From Solimonas flava DSM 18980 (GTDB lineage: Bacteria; Pseudomonadota; Gammaproteobacteria; Nevskiales; Nevskiaceae): a DNA stretch of 64,000 nucleotides. Below, piece by piece: positions 1 through 8,995 of the stretch. How positions within the stretch are numbered: the first letter of the stretch is position 1; each line of letters opens with the position of its first letter. The position numbers and the translations under genes were made by a program. A model generated the notes under the pieces. That model made no database searches. It had not been told where the DNA came from and saw only the letters and a list, made by a program, of their open reading frames with translations. The stretch spans positions 70,530-134,529 of the forward strand of contig NZ_AUFV01000008.1 of assembly GCF_000426685.1 (NCBI RefSeq). Reading direction: 5' to 3'.

Positions 1-1925
1 GCAAGATCTCGCGCTTCGGCCTGCTCGAGCTGTCGCGCCAGCGCCTGCGTCCGAGCCTCGGCGAGCACACGCAGATCCCCTGCCCGCGCTGCTCGGGCCG
101 CGGCCACATCCGCAGCGTCGAATCGCTGGCGCTGTCGATCCTGCGCCTGATCGAAGAGGAAGCGATGAAGGACCGTACCGGCCGCGTCATCGCGCAGGTG
201 CCGGTCGACGTCGGCACCTTCCTGCTCAACGAGAAGCGCCTCGCCGTGCGCGAGATCGAGGCGCGCTACCGCACCTACATTACGCTGGTGCCGAATCCGA
301 CGCTGCACACGCCGAACTACGAGATCCGTCGCGTGCGCGCCGACCACCTGCAGCAGGACGACAACGACAGCACGAGCTATCAGCTCGTGCAGGATTTCGA
401 CGCCAAGGCGCAGGACGATCTCGGCAAGGCTGCGACCGTGCAGAAGACCCTGCCCGAGCCCGCCGTCAAGCAGATCCTGCCGTCGACGCCGGCACCGACG
501 CCGGTGGTCGTGCAGCAGCCGGCACCGGTCGTCATGCAGCCGGTCGTTGCCGCCTCCGGCGATGGTTTCTGGACGCGCCTGATGCGTCTGCTCGGCTTCG
601 GCCCGCGCGCGGTCAAGCCGATCGCGGCGCCGGTGCCGCCGCCGCGCCGCGAAGGTGGCCGTCGTGACGAGCGTCGTGACGAGCGCCGCGGCGGCCCGCG
701 CGACGCGCAGCGCCGCGATCGCGGTCGTAGTGACGGCCGCGGCCAGCCGCGCGACGGCCAGCCGCAGCGCGGCCAGCAGCAGCCGCAGCGCAATCCGCAA
801 CAGCAGCAGCCGCAGCGCCAGCCGCAGCCCCCGCGCCAGCCGCAGCCGCAGCAGGCCCAGCCGCAGCGCGCCGGTCAGGCTGCGAACCCGGCGCCGCAAG
901 CGCCGCGCCCGAATCTGAACCCGGTCCCGGCCGCCCGCGCCGAAGCCGCGCCGGCACCGGCCGAGCTGGAAACGGCCATCGCCCCGGCCGAGATCGCCGC
1001 CGAGGCCGGTGCGACCCCGAATGCAGCGCCGCGCACGGGTGAAGAGCGCAGCGCCGGTGGCGGCCGCCGCCGCCGCCGCGGCGGTCGTGATCGCCGCGAG
1101 CGCGACGCCGCTCGCGCAGCGGCGGCCGGCGCGACGGGCGAAGCCGTCGGCGCGATGCTGAACGACGCCGAAGCGCTCGCCGACGAAGAGATGGGGTCGC
1201 ACGCCGCGGAAACCGACACCGCCGGTGCCGTGGCCGCCGCGAGCACGCCGGCTGGCGTCGAACTCGCCCAGACGCCGCCTGCCGAAATCCCGTCGACCGA
1301 AGCCGCACCAGCCGAAGCCGAAGCCGAAGCCGAAGCCGAAGCCGAAGCAAGCGTGCCGGCGCCGGCCGAATCCGTTGCGCCAGCGCGGACCGAGCGGGTC
1401 GAGACGCAGCTGCCGCTGCTGCGCGAAGTGACGCGCGACGAGAGCCCGATGGCGGCGCCGATCGTCGTCGCCGAGCCGTCCCCCGACGTGCAAGAAGCAG
1501 CCGCGGAGCCGGCGCCGGTCGAAGCGTTCGTCGTCAGCGCCGCGAGCGAAGCGCCGGCGGAGCAAGAAGCCACGCCGGAACCGGTCGAGCCCGAAGCGCC
1601 TCAGGCACCGGTTGCCGTCGCGAGCAGCGAGCCGCAGGCCGTCGTGCCGGCGGCCGAGGAGCGGGCGCCGGAAGTCGCCGAGGCCCCGGTCGTCAGCGAG
1701 GCGGCGGTGGTCGACAGCAACCCGTCGACCGTCGTCGCGGACGAGCCCGCCGAGGCGCCGCTGGCGGCGACGCCGGAGTCGGCGGCCGGCGGCGGCGCGC
1801 CGCAGTTCCGCGCGACAGCGCCGGCTGCCGATTACTTCAAGCTGTTCGAAAGCGCGACGCGAACGACGCAGGGTGCTGCGCCCGACGCCGACCAGGACAA
1901 GCCGGAAGAGCGGAAACCGGGCTGA
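1..1925 (+). CDS. rne: Ribonuclease E, C-terminal part (5' end outside window)
   Basis: This is the 3' part of the endoribonuclease that organises the RNA degradosome; codons are in frame from base 3. The first residues, [20 protein letters not shown], and the following zinc-link motif CPRCSGRG (bases 87-110) are typical of the end of the RNase E/G catalytic domain. After about residue 150 of the visible part the protein becomes low-complexity: an Arg-rich stretch ([12 protein letters not shown]), a Gln/Pro/Arg stretch, a second [14 protein letters not shown]-type basic patch, then a long acidic Ala/Glu/Pro tail. This matches the disordered RNA- and partner-binding half of RNase E rather than the shorter RNase G. 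The catalytic core lies upstream of the window. A bidirectional terminator follows. Confidence 0.95.
   Translation, partial: KISRFGLLELSRQRLRPSLGEHTQIPCPRCSGRGHIRSVESLALSILRLIEEEAMKDRTGRVIAQVPVDVGTFLLNEKRLAVREIEARYRTYITLVPNPTLHTPNYEIRRVRADHLQQDDNDSTSYQLVQDFDAKAQDDLGKAATVQKTLPEPAVKQILPSTPAPTPVVVQQPAPVVMQPVVAASGDGFWTRLMRLLGFGPRAVKPIAAPVPPPRREGGRRDERRDERRGGPRDAQRRDRGRSDGRGQPRDGQPQRGQQQPQRNPQQQQPQRQPQPPRQPQPQQAQPQRAGQAANPAPQAPRPNLNPVPAARAEAAPAPAELETAIAPAEIAAEAGATPNAAPRTGEERSAGGGRRRRRGGRDRRERDAARAAAAGATGEAVGAMLNDAEALADEEMGSHAAETDTAGAVAAASTPAGVELAQTPPAEIPSTEAAPAEAEAEAEAEAEASVPAPAESVAPARTERVETQLPLLREVTRDESPMAAPIVVAEPSPDVQEAAAEPAPVEAFVVSAASEAPAEQEATPEPVEPEAPQAPVAVASSEPQAVVPAAEERAPEVAEAPVVSEAAVVDSNPSTVVADEPAEAPLAATPESAAGGGAPQFRATAPAADYFKLFESATRTTQGAAPDADQDKPEERKPG
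1311..1346 (+). repeat. Hexanucleotide repeat (GCCGAA)6 inside rne
   Basis: Six perfect tandem copies of GCCGAA encode an Ala-Glu dipeptide run in the acidic tail of RNase E. Because the unit is six bases, copy-number change would lengthen or shorten the tail without a frameshift. Confidence 0.95.
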
Positions 1926-1940
1926 GCCCGCGTGGCAACG

Positions 1941-1968
1941 AAAAAGGCGACCCGAGGGTCGCCTTTTT
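1941..1968. terminator. Bidirectional intrinsic terminator between rne and kdsB
   Basis: The stem GGCGACCC/GGGTCGCC with a short GA-containing loop is flanked by five A before and five T after. It can therefore terminate rne on the plus strand and the msbA-kdsB operon on the minus strand. Confidence 0.92.
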
Positions 1969-2017
1969 CATGCACGCAGCGCCGCGGGCGCTCCAGCCGC
2001 CCGCCCGCGCGGCGAAT

Positions 2018-2803
2018 TCAACCGGCCGCCGCCGACAGCAGGCGCTCGACCGCGCGCAGATCGTCCTCGGTATCGACGCCGCGCGGCGGCGGCGCGTCGG
2101 TGATGCCCATGCGGATGCGCAGGCCATGCGTCAGCGCGCGCAGCTGCTCGAGCGCCTCGCAATCCTCGAGCGGCGCCGGCGACAGGCCGCTGAACTCGAC
2201 GAGCGCTGCGACGCGATAGGCGTACAGGCCGATATGGCGAAAGGCGAGTCCGTTCGGCAGGCGCGGCGCCTCGCGCGTCGAACCTTCGCGCCGCCACGGA
2301 ATCGGCGCGCGCGAGAAATACAGCGCGTAACCGCGGCGATCCATGACCAGCTTCACCACGTTCGGATTGAGCCACTCCTCCAGCGCGTGCAGCGGGTGGC
2401 ACAGCGACGCGATGTGCGCCTGCGGATCGTCGGCCAGCAGATCGGCGGCCTGACGCACCAGCGCCGGCGGCATCAGCGGTTCGTCGCCCTGCAGATTGAC
2501 GACGATCGTCGAGGCATCCCAGCCGGCCTGGCGCGCGATCTCGTTGGCCCGGTCGGTCCCGGAATTGTGGGTCGGCGCGGTCATCCGCACGTCGGCGCCG
2601 AACGCCGTACAGGCCTTGAAGACCTCATCGGAGTCGGTGGCGACGACCACCTCGTCGGCACCGGCCTTGCGGGCGGCCTCCCAGACGTACTGCACGATCG
2701 GCTTGCCGGCGATCTCGCGCAGCACCTTGCGCGGCAGGCGCGTCGAACCGAGGCGCGCCGGGATGACGACCTTGAAGCCGGGGCTACGGACGTCAGCGCT
2801 CAT
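2018..2803 (-). CDS. kdsB: 3-deoxy-manno-octulosonate cytidylyltransferase (CMP-KDO synthetase)
   Basis: KdsB activates KDO with CTP to give CMP-KDO, the donor for the inner core of lipopolysaccharide, in the cytoplasm. The 261-residue protein has the nucleotide-binding signature [14 protein letters not shown] (residues 13-26), the NLQGDEP motif (103-109) and [10 protein letters not shown], all diagnostic of the family (about 250 residues). The ATG at 2803 overlaps the stop of the upstream UPF0434 gene as ATGA, so the two are probably translationally coupled. It is the last gene of msbA-lpxK-UPF0434-kdsB. Confidence 0.96.
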   Translation of the reverse strand: MSADVRSPGFKVVIPARLGSTRLPRKVLREIAGKPIVQYVWEAARKAGADEVVVATDSDEVFKACTAFGADVRMTAPTHNSGTDRANEIARQAGWDASTIVVNLQGDEPLMPPALVRQAADLLADDPQAHIASLCHPLHALEEWLNPNVVKLVMDRRGYALYFSRAPIPWRREGSTREAPRLPNGLAFRHIGLYAYRVAALVEFSGLSPAPLEDCEALEQLRALTHGLRIRMGITDAPPPRGVDTEDDLRAVERLLSAAAG

Positions 2804-2982
2804 GCCCGCAGTTCCTCGTCGCTGAGCGTGCGTGCTTCGTCTTCGAGCATCACCGGCACATCGTCGCGGACCGGGTACGCCAGCCGCGACGCGCGGCACC
2901 ACAGCTCCTGCACGTCGGGATGCCATTCGAGCGGCGCCTTGGTGACCGGGCAGACCAGAATCTCCAGCAATCGCTTATCCAT
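2800..2982 (-). CDS. UPF0434/Trm112-like small protein
   Basis: This 60-residue protein begins [20 protein letters not shown] and continues with [20 protein letters not shown], the usual pattern of the UPF0434 (YcaR) family, which has a Trm112-like zinc-ribbon fold. Its biochemical role is not established; it is very commonly found between lpxK and kdsB, as here. Two adjacent ATG codons lie at 2985 and 2982. The GGAGG at 2987-2991 favours the second. The start lies inside the end of lpxK and the stop overlaps the kdsB start. Confidence 0.9.
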   Translation of the reverse strand: MDKRLLEILVCPVTKAPLEWHPDVQELWCRASRLAYPVRDDVPVMLEDEARTLSDEELRA

Positions 2983-3976
2983 CATTCCTCCGGGCCTGCG
3001 CCGCGCGCAGACGTTCGATGCATTGTCGCACACGTGCCGTGGCCACCTCGTCGAGCTGCGCATCGACCGGCGCCGCCCACAGGCGCGCATCGGCGAAGGC
3101 ACGACACTTCACCGCGTCCTTCTCGGTCATGATGACCGGCCGGTCGTCGCCGAACGCGAGGTCGGTCGCCGTGAAAGCGTGATGATCGGCGAACGGGTGC
3201 TCGCGCAGGCGCAGCCCGGCCGCGACCAGGCTCGCGAAGAAACGCGATGGATCGCCGATGCCGGCCACGGCATGTACGGCCGCGCCGCGAAAATCAGCGA
3301 GCGCCCGCCGTTCTCCGTCGACGAGACGCCGCAGCGCGCCGGCGCGCAGTTGCATGCGCAGTGCGCCGGCGGCCTGCCAGCCGTCGCCGTTGACGACGAG
3401 CAGATCGATGCCGGCGAGCCGCGCCGCCGGCTCGCGAAGCGGGCCGGCCGGCAGCAGTGCGCCGTTGCCGAGGCCGCGGCGGCCATCGACGAGGCAGATT
3501 TCGAGATCACGGCCGAGACGGTAGTGCTGCAGGCCGTCGTCGCTGACGATGATGTCGACCGTGCCGTCGGCGAGCAGCGCGCGCGCCGCCGCCACGCGGT
3601 CCGGATCGACGACGACCGGGCAGCCGCAGCGCTGCGCGATCAGCAGCGGCTCGTCGCCGCTGAGGCGCGGATCGCCATCCGGCGCCACGCGCTGCGGATA
3701 GTGCGGCGCATGACCGCCGTAGCCGCGGCTGACGACGCCGGGCCGCCAGCCCCATTCGCGCAGGCGCTCGACCAGCCAGATCGTGAACGGCGTCTTGCCG
3801 GTGCCGCCGACGCTGATATTGCCGACCACGATCACCGGCACCGCGACGCGCACCGCGGCAGCGCGCAGGCGCCGCGCGCGCGCCGCGGCGAGCGCACCGT
3901 ACAGCGCGGCGAGCGGACGCAGCGGCAGCGGTGGCGGCAGCGGCGCGTACCAGCGGCGTTCGAGCCAGGCCTTCAA
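2975..3976 (-). CDS. lpxK: Tetraacyldisaccharide 4'-kinase
   Basis: LpxK phosphorylates the 4' position of the lipid A disaccharide at the cytoplasmic face of the inner membrane. The 333-residue product has a hydrophobic, basic N-terminal segment that fits membrane association, then the P-loop [11 protein letters not shown] (residues 52-62), followed by [11 protein letters not shown] and VDPDRV-type motifs of the family. It overlaps the upstream msbA stop by four bases (ATGA) and its end overlaps the UPF0434 start, indicating one transcript. Confidence 0.95.
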   Translation of the reverse strand: MKAWLERRWYAPLPPPLPLRPLAALYGALAAARARRLRAAAVRVAVPVIVVGNISVGGTGKTPFTIWLVERLREWGWRPGVVSRGYGGHAPHYPQRVAPDGDPRLSGDEPLLIAQRCGCPVVVDPDRVAAARALLADGTVDIIVSDDGLQHYRLGRDLEICLVDGRRGLGNGALLPAGPLREPAARLAGIDLLVVNGDGWQAAGALRMQLRAGALRRLVDGERRALADFRGAAVHAVAGIGDPSRFFASLVAAGLRLREHPFADHHAFTATDLAFGDDRPVIMTEKDAVKCRAFADARLWAAPVDAQLDEVATARVRQCIERLRAAQARRNDG

Positions 3977-5739
3977 GCCCCGCTTTCCCCTTCGTCGAAC
4001 TGCATGCGGTACAGCGCGGCGTAATAGCCGTCGGCCGCGAGCAGCGCCTCGTGCGTGCCGGTCTCGACGATACGGCCGTCCTGCATCACGGCGATCAGGT
4101 CGGCGCGCTGAATCGTCGACAGGCGGTGCGCGATCACCAGCGTCGTGCGCCCCTCGACGAGCTTGTCGAGCGCCGCCTGGATCATGCGTTCGGACTCGGT
4201 ATCGAGCGCCGAGGTCGCCTCGTCGAGGATCAGCAGCGGCGCGTTCTTCAGCAGCGCACGGGCGATCGCCAGGCGCTGGCGCTGGCCGCCCGAAAGCTTG
4301 GCGCCGTTCTGGCCGATCGGCGTCTGCAGGCCCTGCGGCAGCTTCTCGATGAACTCCCAGGCGTGGGCCAGGCGCGCCGCTTCGGCGATCGTCGCCTCGT
4401 CCGGCATCGTGCGCAGTCCATAGGCGATGTTCTCGGCGACGCTGGTGTTGAACAGGCGCACCTGCTGGTCGACGATCGAGATCTGCTCACGCAGATCGTG
4501 CAGGCGGTATTCGCGCAGATCGCGCCCGTCGAGCAGGACCTCGCCGCTGTCGCAGTCGTAGAAACGCGGCAGCAGCGCGAGCAGCGTCGACTTGCCGCTG
4601 CCCGACTTGCCGACGAACGCCACCGTCTGCCCCGGCTCGATGCGCAGGCTGATGCCGCGCAGCGCTTCCTGCTGCTGCGCGTCGTAGCGGAAGTGCACAT
4701 CGCGGAACTCGATCGCGCCGGCGGCGCGCGCCAGCGGCCGCGTACCCTCGGTCGGCTCGGCCGGCTCATCGAGCAGCTTGAACAGCTCCGAGCCGGCGGC
4801 AATGCCGCGCTGCAGCTTCTCGTTGACACCGCCCATGCTCTTCAGCGGCTGGGTCAACGACAACATCGCCAGCATGAACGCGGCGAACGTACCCGGCGTC
4901 ATCTGCGCGAGCATTTGCGGCTGAGTCGCGAAGTAGACGATCGCCGCGACCGCCCAGGCGGCGATGAACTGGATCAGCGCCGAGCTGCCGGCACGCGTCG
5001 CCACCACCTTCATGCTCAGCCAGCGGTTGTTCTCGTTGACCTTGGCGAAGTACGCGCGCTCGAACTCCTGCGCGTTGTGGATCTTGACAATGCGCTGGCC
5101 GAGCACCGCCTCGTCGACCGCCTCGGTGACGTTGGTGATGCTGTCCTGGATACGCACGCTGATGCGGCGGAAGCGCTTGGTCACGTAATTGATGATCAGC
5201 GCGATGAACGGCAGCACGACGAACGCGAACAGCGTCAGGCGCCAGTTCAGGTAGACCATGTAGGCGATGTAGAAGGTCACCGTCAGGGTGTCCTTCAGGG
5301 TACTCGTCAGCACCGTCGTCGTCGCTTCGGCGATCTGGTCGACGAAGTACGTCAGGCGCGACACCAGCTGCGCCGAGTTGACGCGGTCGTAGAAGCGCGA
5401 CGGCAGCTGCAGCAGCTTGTTGAACACGCGCTCGCGCATGTCCTTGACGACGCGGCGAGAAACCCAGGCCATGCCGTAGATCGACGCGAACGAGGACAGG
5501 CCGCGCAGCAGGAAGAGCCCGATGATGTAAAACGGGATCAGGCGGATATAGTCCTGGTTCTGTTCGACGAACGCGCGGTCGAGCAAGGGTTTTATCAACG
5601 CGGCGAAGGCGGTGTCGACGCCGGCGAGCGCCGCCGTGGCGAGCGCTGCGAGCGCCATGACGCGCCAGTGCGGCAGCGAATAGCCGAGCAGCCGGCGGTA
5701 GATGGGCCAGGCGTTCTTGTCGAGGGAGTCTTTTGCCAT
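3973..5739 (-). CDS. msbA: Lipid A export ABC transporter, ATP-binding and permease protein
   Basis: MsbA flips core-lipid A across the inner membrane. The 588-residue half-transporter has an N-terminal six-helix exporter domain (about residues 30-320) and a C-terminal nucleotide-binding domain with Walker A GKSGSGKST, signature LSGGQRQR and Walker B LLILDEATSALD. The start at 5739 (MAKDSLDKNAW) is preferred over an upstream ATG at 5820 because the extension is unlike the family and would run into the divergent hit gene. It heads the lipid A/KDO operon. Confidence 0.95.
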   Translation of the reverse strand: MAKDSLDKNAWPIYRRLLGYSLPHWRVMALAALATAALAGVDTAFAALIKPLLDRAFVEQNQDYIRLIPFYIIGLFLLRGLSSFASIYGMAWVSRRVVKDMRERVFNKLLQLPSRFYDRVNSAQLVSRLTYFVDQIAEATTTVLTSTLKDTLTVTFYIAYMVYLNWRLTLFAFVVLPFIALIINYVTKRFRRISVRIQDSITNVTEAVDEAVLGQRIVKIHNAQEFERAYFAKVNENNRWLSMKVVATRAGSSALIQFIAAWAVAAIVYFATQPQMLAQMTPGTFAAFMLAMLSLTQPLKSMGGVNEKLQRGIAAGSELFKLLDEPAEPTEGTRPLARAAGAIEFRDVHFRYDAQQQEALRGISLRIEPGQTVAFVGKSGSGKSTLLALLPRFYDCDSGEVLLDGRDLREYRLHDLREQISIVDQQVRLFNTSVAENIAYGLRTMPDEATIAEAARLAHAWEFIEKLPQGLQTPIGQNGAKLSGGQRQRLAIARALLKNAPLLILDEATSALDTESERMIQAALDKLVEGRTTLVIAHRLSTIQRADLIAVMQDGRIVETGTHEALLAADGYYAALYRMQFDEGESGA

Positions 5740-5812
5740 TTCGGTCGCTTTTATGGGCGGCGATATGCTATCAAGTCGGCCCTCACCGCACCCACATGCC
5801 GGACGCAGCCCC

Positions 5813-6154
5813 ATGAGCAAGACGCTGTTCGAGAAGATCTGCGACCGCGAGATTCCTGCCGAGATCGTCTACGAGGACGAGCTCTGCGTCGCGTTCAAGG
5901 ACATCCATCCGCAGGCGCCGGTACACATCCAGCTGGTGCCGCGCAAGGCCATCACCATGCTCAGCAACGCCGAGTCGTCCGATCAGGCCCTGCTCGGCCA
6001 CCTGTTGCTGACGGCGCCGAAGATCGCCGCCGCGCAGGGCTATCCGGATGCCTTCCGCCTCGCCATCAACAACGGCGCGGCGGTCGGGCAGTCGGTGTTT
6101 CATCTGCATGTCCATATTCTCGCCGGCCGCCCGTTCAAGTGGCCTCCGGGCTGA
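5813..6154 (+). CDS. HIT-family purine nucleoside phosphoramidase
   Basis: This 113-residue histidine-triad protein resembles E. coli HinT/YcfF, which hydrolyses AMP-lysine and other nucleoside phosphoramidates. It starts MSKTLFEKICDREIPAEIVYEDE and carries the triad HLHVH at residues 97-101, with QLVPRKAI and NNGAAVGQSVFHLHVH as supporting family motifs. The ATG at 5813 gives the usual HIT length; upstream in-frame ATGs would overlap the msbA promoter. Its last codons and stop are repeated twice downstream (see the repeat entry). Confidence 0.93.
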   Translation: MSKTLFEKICDREIPAEIVYEDELCVAFKDIHPQAPVHIQLVPRKAITMLSNAESSDQALLGHLLLTAPKIAAAQGYPDAFRLAINNGAAVGQSVFHLHVHILAGRPFKWPPG

Positions 6155-6365
6155 GTCCGTCCCTGCCCGCCGGAATGTGCGCGGCGCGCACGGCCTGATG
6201 CGATCGCCGACGCGATCACGGCTGGAGCGCCGCCCGTTCAAGTGGCCGCCGGGCTGAGTGCGTCACCCGCCCGCCGGAATGTGCCCGGCGGGCATCGCTT
6301 GAGGCGATCGCCTGCGCGATCGCGGCGGGCCGGCCGCCCGTTCGACTGGCCGCCAGGGCTGAGTC
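6128..6365. repeat. Imperfect tandem repeat, period about 103-104 bp, of the hit gene 3' end
   Basis: The hit 3' end CGCCCGTTCAAGTGGCC recurs at about 6231 and, diverged, at about 6335. Intervening sequence is also shared: GCCCGCCGGAATGTGC, then a GCGATCGCC...GCGATC palindromic stretch. Copies 1 and 2 align over a full period. Copy 2 still spells RPFKWPPG-stop, in another frame because 103 is not a multiple of three. Copy 3 abuts the stop of the convergent flavoreductase gene. Confidence 0.85.
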
Positions 6366-7965
6366 AGTACACGTCGCGCCGGCATCGCCCGCTCTCGACG
6401 AAGGCGTCGTAGGCGTCGTCGCCCAGCGTATCGCGCAGCACCGTGTCGACTGCCGGCGCCATGCCGTCGAGACTGCCGCAAACCAGCACCTCGGCGCCGT
6501 CGGCGAGCCATGCGCGCAGCCGCGGTTGCTGCTCGCGCAGGCGCTGCTGCACGTAGATGCGGGCGTCCTGATCGCGCGAGAACGCGAGATCGAGATGCGC
6601 CAGCCGGCCCGCCTGCAGCCAACCCTCGATCTCTGCGCCGAAGAAGAAATCGCGTGCCCGCTGCCGCTCGCCGAACAGCAGCCAGTTCCGGTGCTGGCCG
6701 GCGGCCAGGCGCGCCTTCAGATGCGCGCGCAGCCCGGCGATGCCGGTGCCGTTGCCGATCAGGATCAGGGGCCGCGCCGAGACCGCGAGCCGGAAGCCCG
6801 GATTGGCGCGGATGCGCAGCGCGATCTCGCCGCCGAGCAGCGCGAACTCGGTCAGCCAGCCCGAGCCGTGGCCCAGCCGTCCGCGGGCATCGCGCATCTG
6901 CCGCACCAGCAGTTCGAGCTTGCCGTCCTGCGGCAGCGAGGCGATCGAGTATTCGCGATGCGGCAATGGCGGCAGCCGCGCGGCGAGCGTGTCGACGTCG
7001 AGTCCGCACAGCGCGCCGATTTCATCCGGCGTCTGCGGCAGGCGCCGGTCAGCGAGGCGCGCCGCCAGCGACGGCGGATCGCCGCTGCAGCCGAGCGCGC
7101 CGAGCAGCTGCAGCACCGCCGCCGGCGCGTTGCGCGGCCCGATCTCGGCGATGTCGCCGGCCTGCCACAGCGCCTCGCCGTCGATCGCCTGCAGCGCCAG
7201 GCGGAATACCGCGCCACCGACGCTGTCCGGGTTGAGCCGTTCGCGTTCGACGAGTCGCCAGCGCGCGTATTGCGGCGGCTGCCAGTCGTCGAGTTCGGCA
7301 TGCCCGGTGAGCGGCCCCAGTTGCTGCTGCCAGTGCCGCAGCGCGCCGGAATCGCCGTCGTCGACCTCGACGAGGTCGAACATCGCCTGCGCGCCGGCGC
7401 GGCGCAGCCAGTGGTCGAGCGCATGGCCGAACGCGCAGAAGTTCGCGTAGCCGCGATCGCCGAGGGCGAGCACGCCGTAGCGCAAGCCGCCGAGCAACGC
7501 GCCCGAACCGATGGCCCGTTGCACGAAAGCGTAGGCGCTGTCCGGCGCATCGCCATCGCCGGTAGTGCTGACGACGAACAGCGCCCGGCCGCCGGCCAGC
7601 GCCGCCGGCTCCAGCTGGCCGAGCGGCAGCAGGCGCGCGCTGCGTCCGGCCGTGCGCAGCGCGGCGGCCGTCTGCTGCGCGAGGCGCTCGGCCAGGCCGG
7701 TCTGGCTGGCGTGGACGACGAGGATCGCATCGTCGTCCGTCGGCGACGCCGGCGCCCGACGGCGCGGGCGCAGCGCGTGCGCGGTCCAGGCCGCATGGAC
7801 GCACAGCGCCAGCGCCGCCAGCGCGAGCCGCGCCGGTGCCGGCCAGGCCCAGAGCTGCGCGCTGGTCTGCCAGGTGAACGAAACCGCGGCCAGCGCCAGC
7901 GCGGCGACGCCGATCAGCGCGCCGGCGACGCGCGGCGCGTGCGTGCTGCGGGCTTCGCCGTTCAT
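6364..7965 (-). CDS. Membrane-anchored flavodoxin/ferredoxin-reductase-type flavoprotein (CysJ-like)
   Basis: This 533-residue diflavin reductase probably carries NADPH electrons to a membrane or periplasmic acceptor. Two hydrophobic segments lie near residues 12-31 and 43-63. They are followed by a flavodoxin domain (HASQTGLAERLAQQ near residue 85, STTGDGDAP) and a reductase module with the FAD motif REYSIASL and the NADP-binding loop LILIGNGTGIAGLRAHL. CysJ itself lacks the N-terminal anchor. The gene is last in the iron operon and overlaps apbE by four bases. Similar proteins accompany PepSY proteins in Pseudomonas iron loci. A role in siderophore-iron reduction is inferred from context. 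Confidence 0.85.
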   Translation of the reverse strand: MNGEARSTHAPRVAGALIGVAALALAAVSFTWQTSAQLWAWPAPARLALAALALCVHAAWTAHALRPRRRAPASPTDDDAILVVHASQTGLAERLAQQTAAALRTAGRSARLLPLGQLEPAALAGGRALFVVSTTGDGDAPDSAYAFVQRAIGSGALLGGLRYGVLALGDRGYANFCAFGHALDHWLRRAGAQAMFDLVEVDDGDSGALRHWQQQLGPLTGHAELDDWQPPQYARWRLVERERLNPDSVGGAVFRLALQAIDGEALWQAGDIAEIGPRNAPAAVLQLLGALGCSGDPPSLAARLADRRLPQTPDEIGALCGLDVDTLAARLPPLPHREYSIASLPQDGKLELLVRQMRDARGRLGHGSGWLTEFALLGGEIALRIRANPGFRLAVSARPLILIGNGTGIAGLRAHLKARLAAGQHRNWLLFGERQRARDFFFGAEIEGWLQAGRLAHLDLAFSRDQDARIYVQQRLREQQPRLRAWLADGAEVLVCGSLDGMAPAVDTVLRDTLGDDAYDAFVESGRCRRDVY

Positions 7966-8987
7966 TCGAGCAGCGCCGCCAGCGCCGGACTGAGGCGTTC
8001 ATGCGCGCCGTCCGCGGCCGTGCGCTCGACGAAGGCGGCGGCGATGCCGTGCTGCGCTGCGAACGCGAGTCCGGCCTGCGGCCCGAGCACCATCAGCGCC
8101 GTCGCCAGCGCGTCGGCCTGCAGACAACACGGATGCACGACGCTGACGGCGGCGAGCCCGTGCGCAACCGGCCAGCCGCTGCGCGGATCGATCGTGTGGC
8201 AGTAATGCCGTCCCGCGTGCGCGAAAGCGCGGCGGTAATCGCCGGACGTCGCCACCGCGAGCCCGTGCAGTGCGATCAGCGCGACCGGCAGCGCGCCGGC
8301 CTGCGGCGGGCGCTCGAACTCGACCCACCACGGCGTGCCGTCCGGCTTGCAGCCCTGCCCGCGCAACTCGCCGCCGACTTCGACGAGATGATGCACGAAG
8401 CCGTCCGCCTGCAGCGCGGCGCTGACCAGATCGACGCCGTGGCCCTTGGCGATCGACGACAGATCGAGGCGCACGCCGCCGTCCTGCCAGGCGCCGCGCG
8501 TCGCTGCGTCGAGGCGCACGCGCACCCAGCCGCCGGCGGCGCGCGCGCGAGCAATCTCGCCCGCATCCGGCGGCGTATCGCGACGCGGCGCCGGGCCAAA
8601 GCCCCACAGATCGACCAGCGCGCCGCAGGCCGGATCGTAGGCGCCGCCAGTGGCGGCAGCGAGCGCGAGGCCCGCCTGCAGCACGGTGAAGAAGTCGTCG
8701 GGCAGACGCTGCCAGCCGCCGCCGGCGGCATTGAAACGGCACAGATCGGAACCGGCCTTCCAGGTGCTCATCTGCGCATCGACGCGATCCAGCTCGCGCT
8801 GCGCGAGCGCACGCACGGCATCGTCGTGGCGCGGCGACGGTGCGACGTAGGCGACGCTCCAGCGCGTGCCCATCGTTTGTCCGTCGACACGGCGCACCGC
8901 GGCGCCGAGGCCGGCCGGTGCCGGCAGCGAGGCCAGATCGAGCGGGATGAAGACCTGCCGCGCGGTGACCGGCGGCAGGTCCGGCAA
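7962..8987 (-). CDS. apbE: FAD:protein FMN transferase
   Basis: ApbE transfers FMN from FAD to a Ser/Thr of a target protein. The 341-residue product has the family pattern in order: DGQTMGTRWS (35-44), MSTWKAGSDLCRFN (73-86), DLSSIAKGHGVD (175-186), LVEVGGELRGQG (201-212), AVATSGDYRR (244-253) and HTIDPRSGWPV (264-274). Most characterised ApbE proteins are exported lipoproteins; here no signal peptide or lipobox is visible before residue 35, which is unusual. A target motif is present in the DUF2271 protein two genes upstream. The start follows the DUF4198 gene by eight bases. Confidence 0.92.
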   Translation of the reverse strand: MPDLPPVTARQVFIPLDLASLPAPAGLGAAVRRVDGQTMGTRWSVAYVAPSPRHDDAVRALAQRELDRVDAQMSTWKAGSDLCRFNAAGGGWQRLPDDFFTVLQAGLALAAATGGAYDPACGALVDLWGFGPAPRRDTPPDAGEIARARAAGGWVRVRLDAATRGAWQDGGVRLDLSSIAKGHGVDLVSAALQADGFVHHLVEVGGELRGQGCKPDGTPWWVEFERPPQAGALPVALIALHGLAVATSGDYRRAFAHAGRHYCHTIDPRSGWPVAHGLAAVSVVHPCCLQADALATALMVLGPQAGLAFAAQHGIAAAFVERTAADGAHERLSPALAALLE

Positions 8988-8995
8988 CGTTGCGC

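Noticed and set aside
380-1573. Long open frames on both strands opposite rne, rich in Arg/Ala/Ser
   Set aside because: They are codon-bias shadows of the GC-rich, repetitive rne tail; no domain, no ribosome site and composition typical of antisense frames.
6263-7235. Frames opposite or shifted within the flavoreductase gene
   Set aside because: Arg/Ala-rich shadows with no domain; the minus-strand 533-codon frame has clear flavodoxin and reductase motifs.
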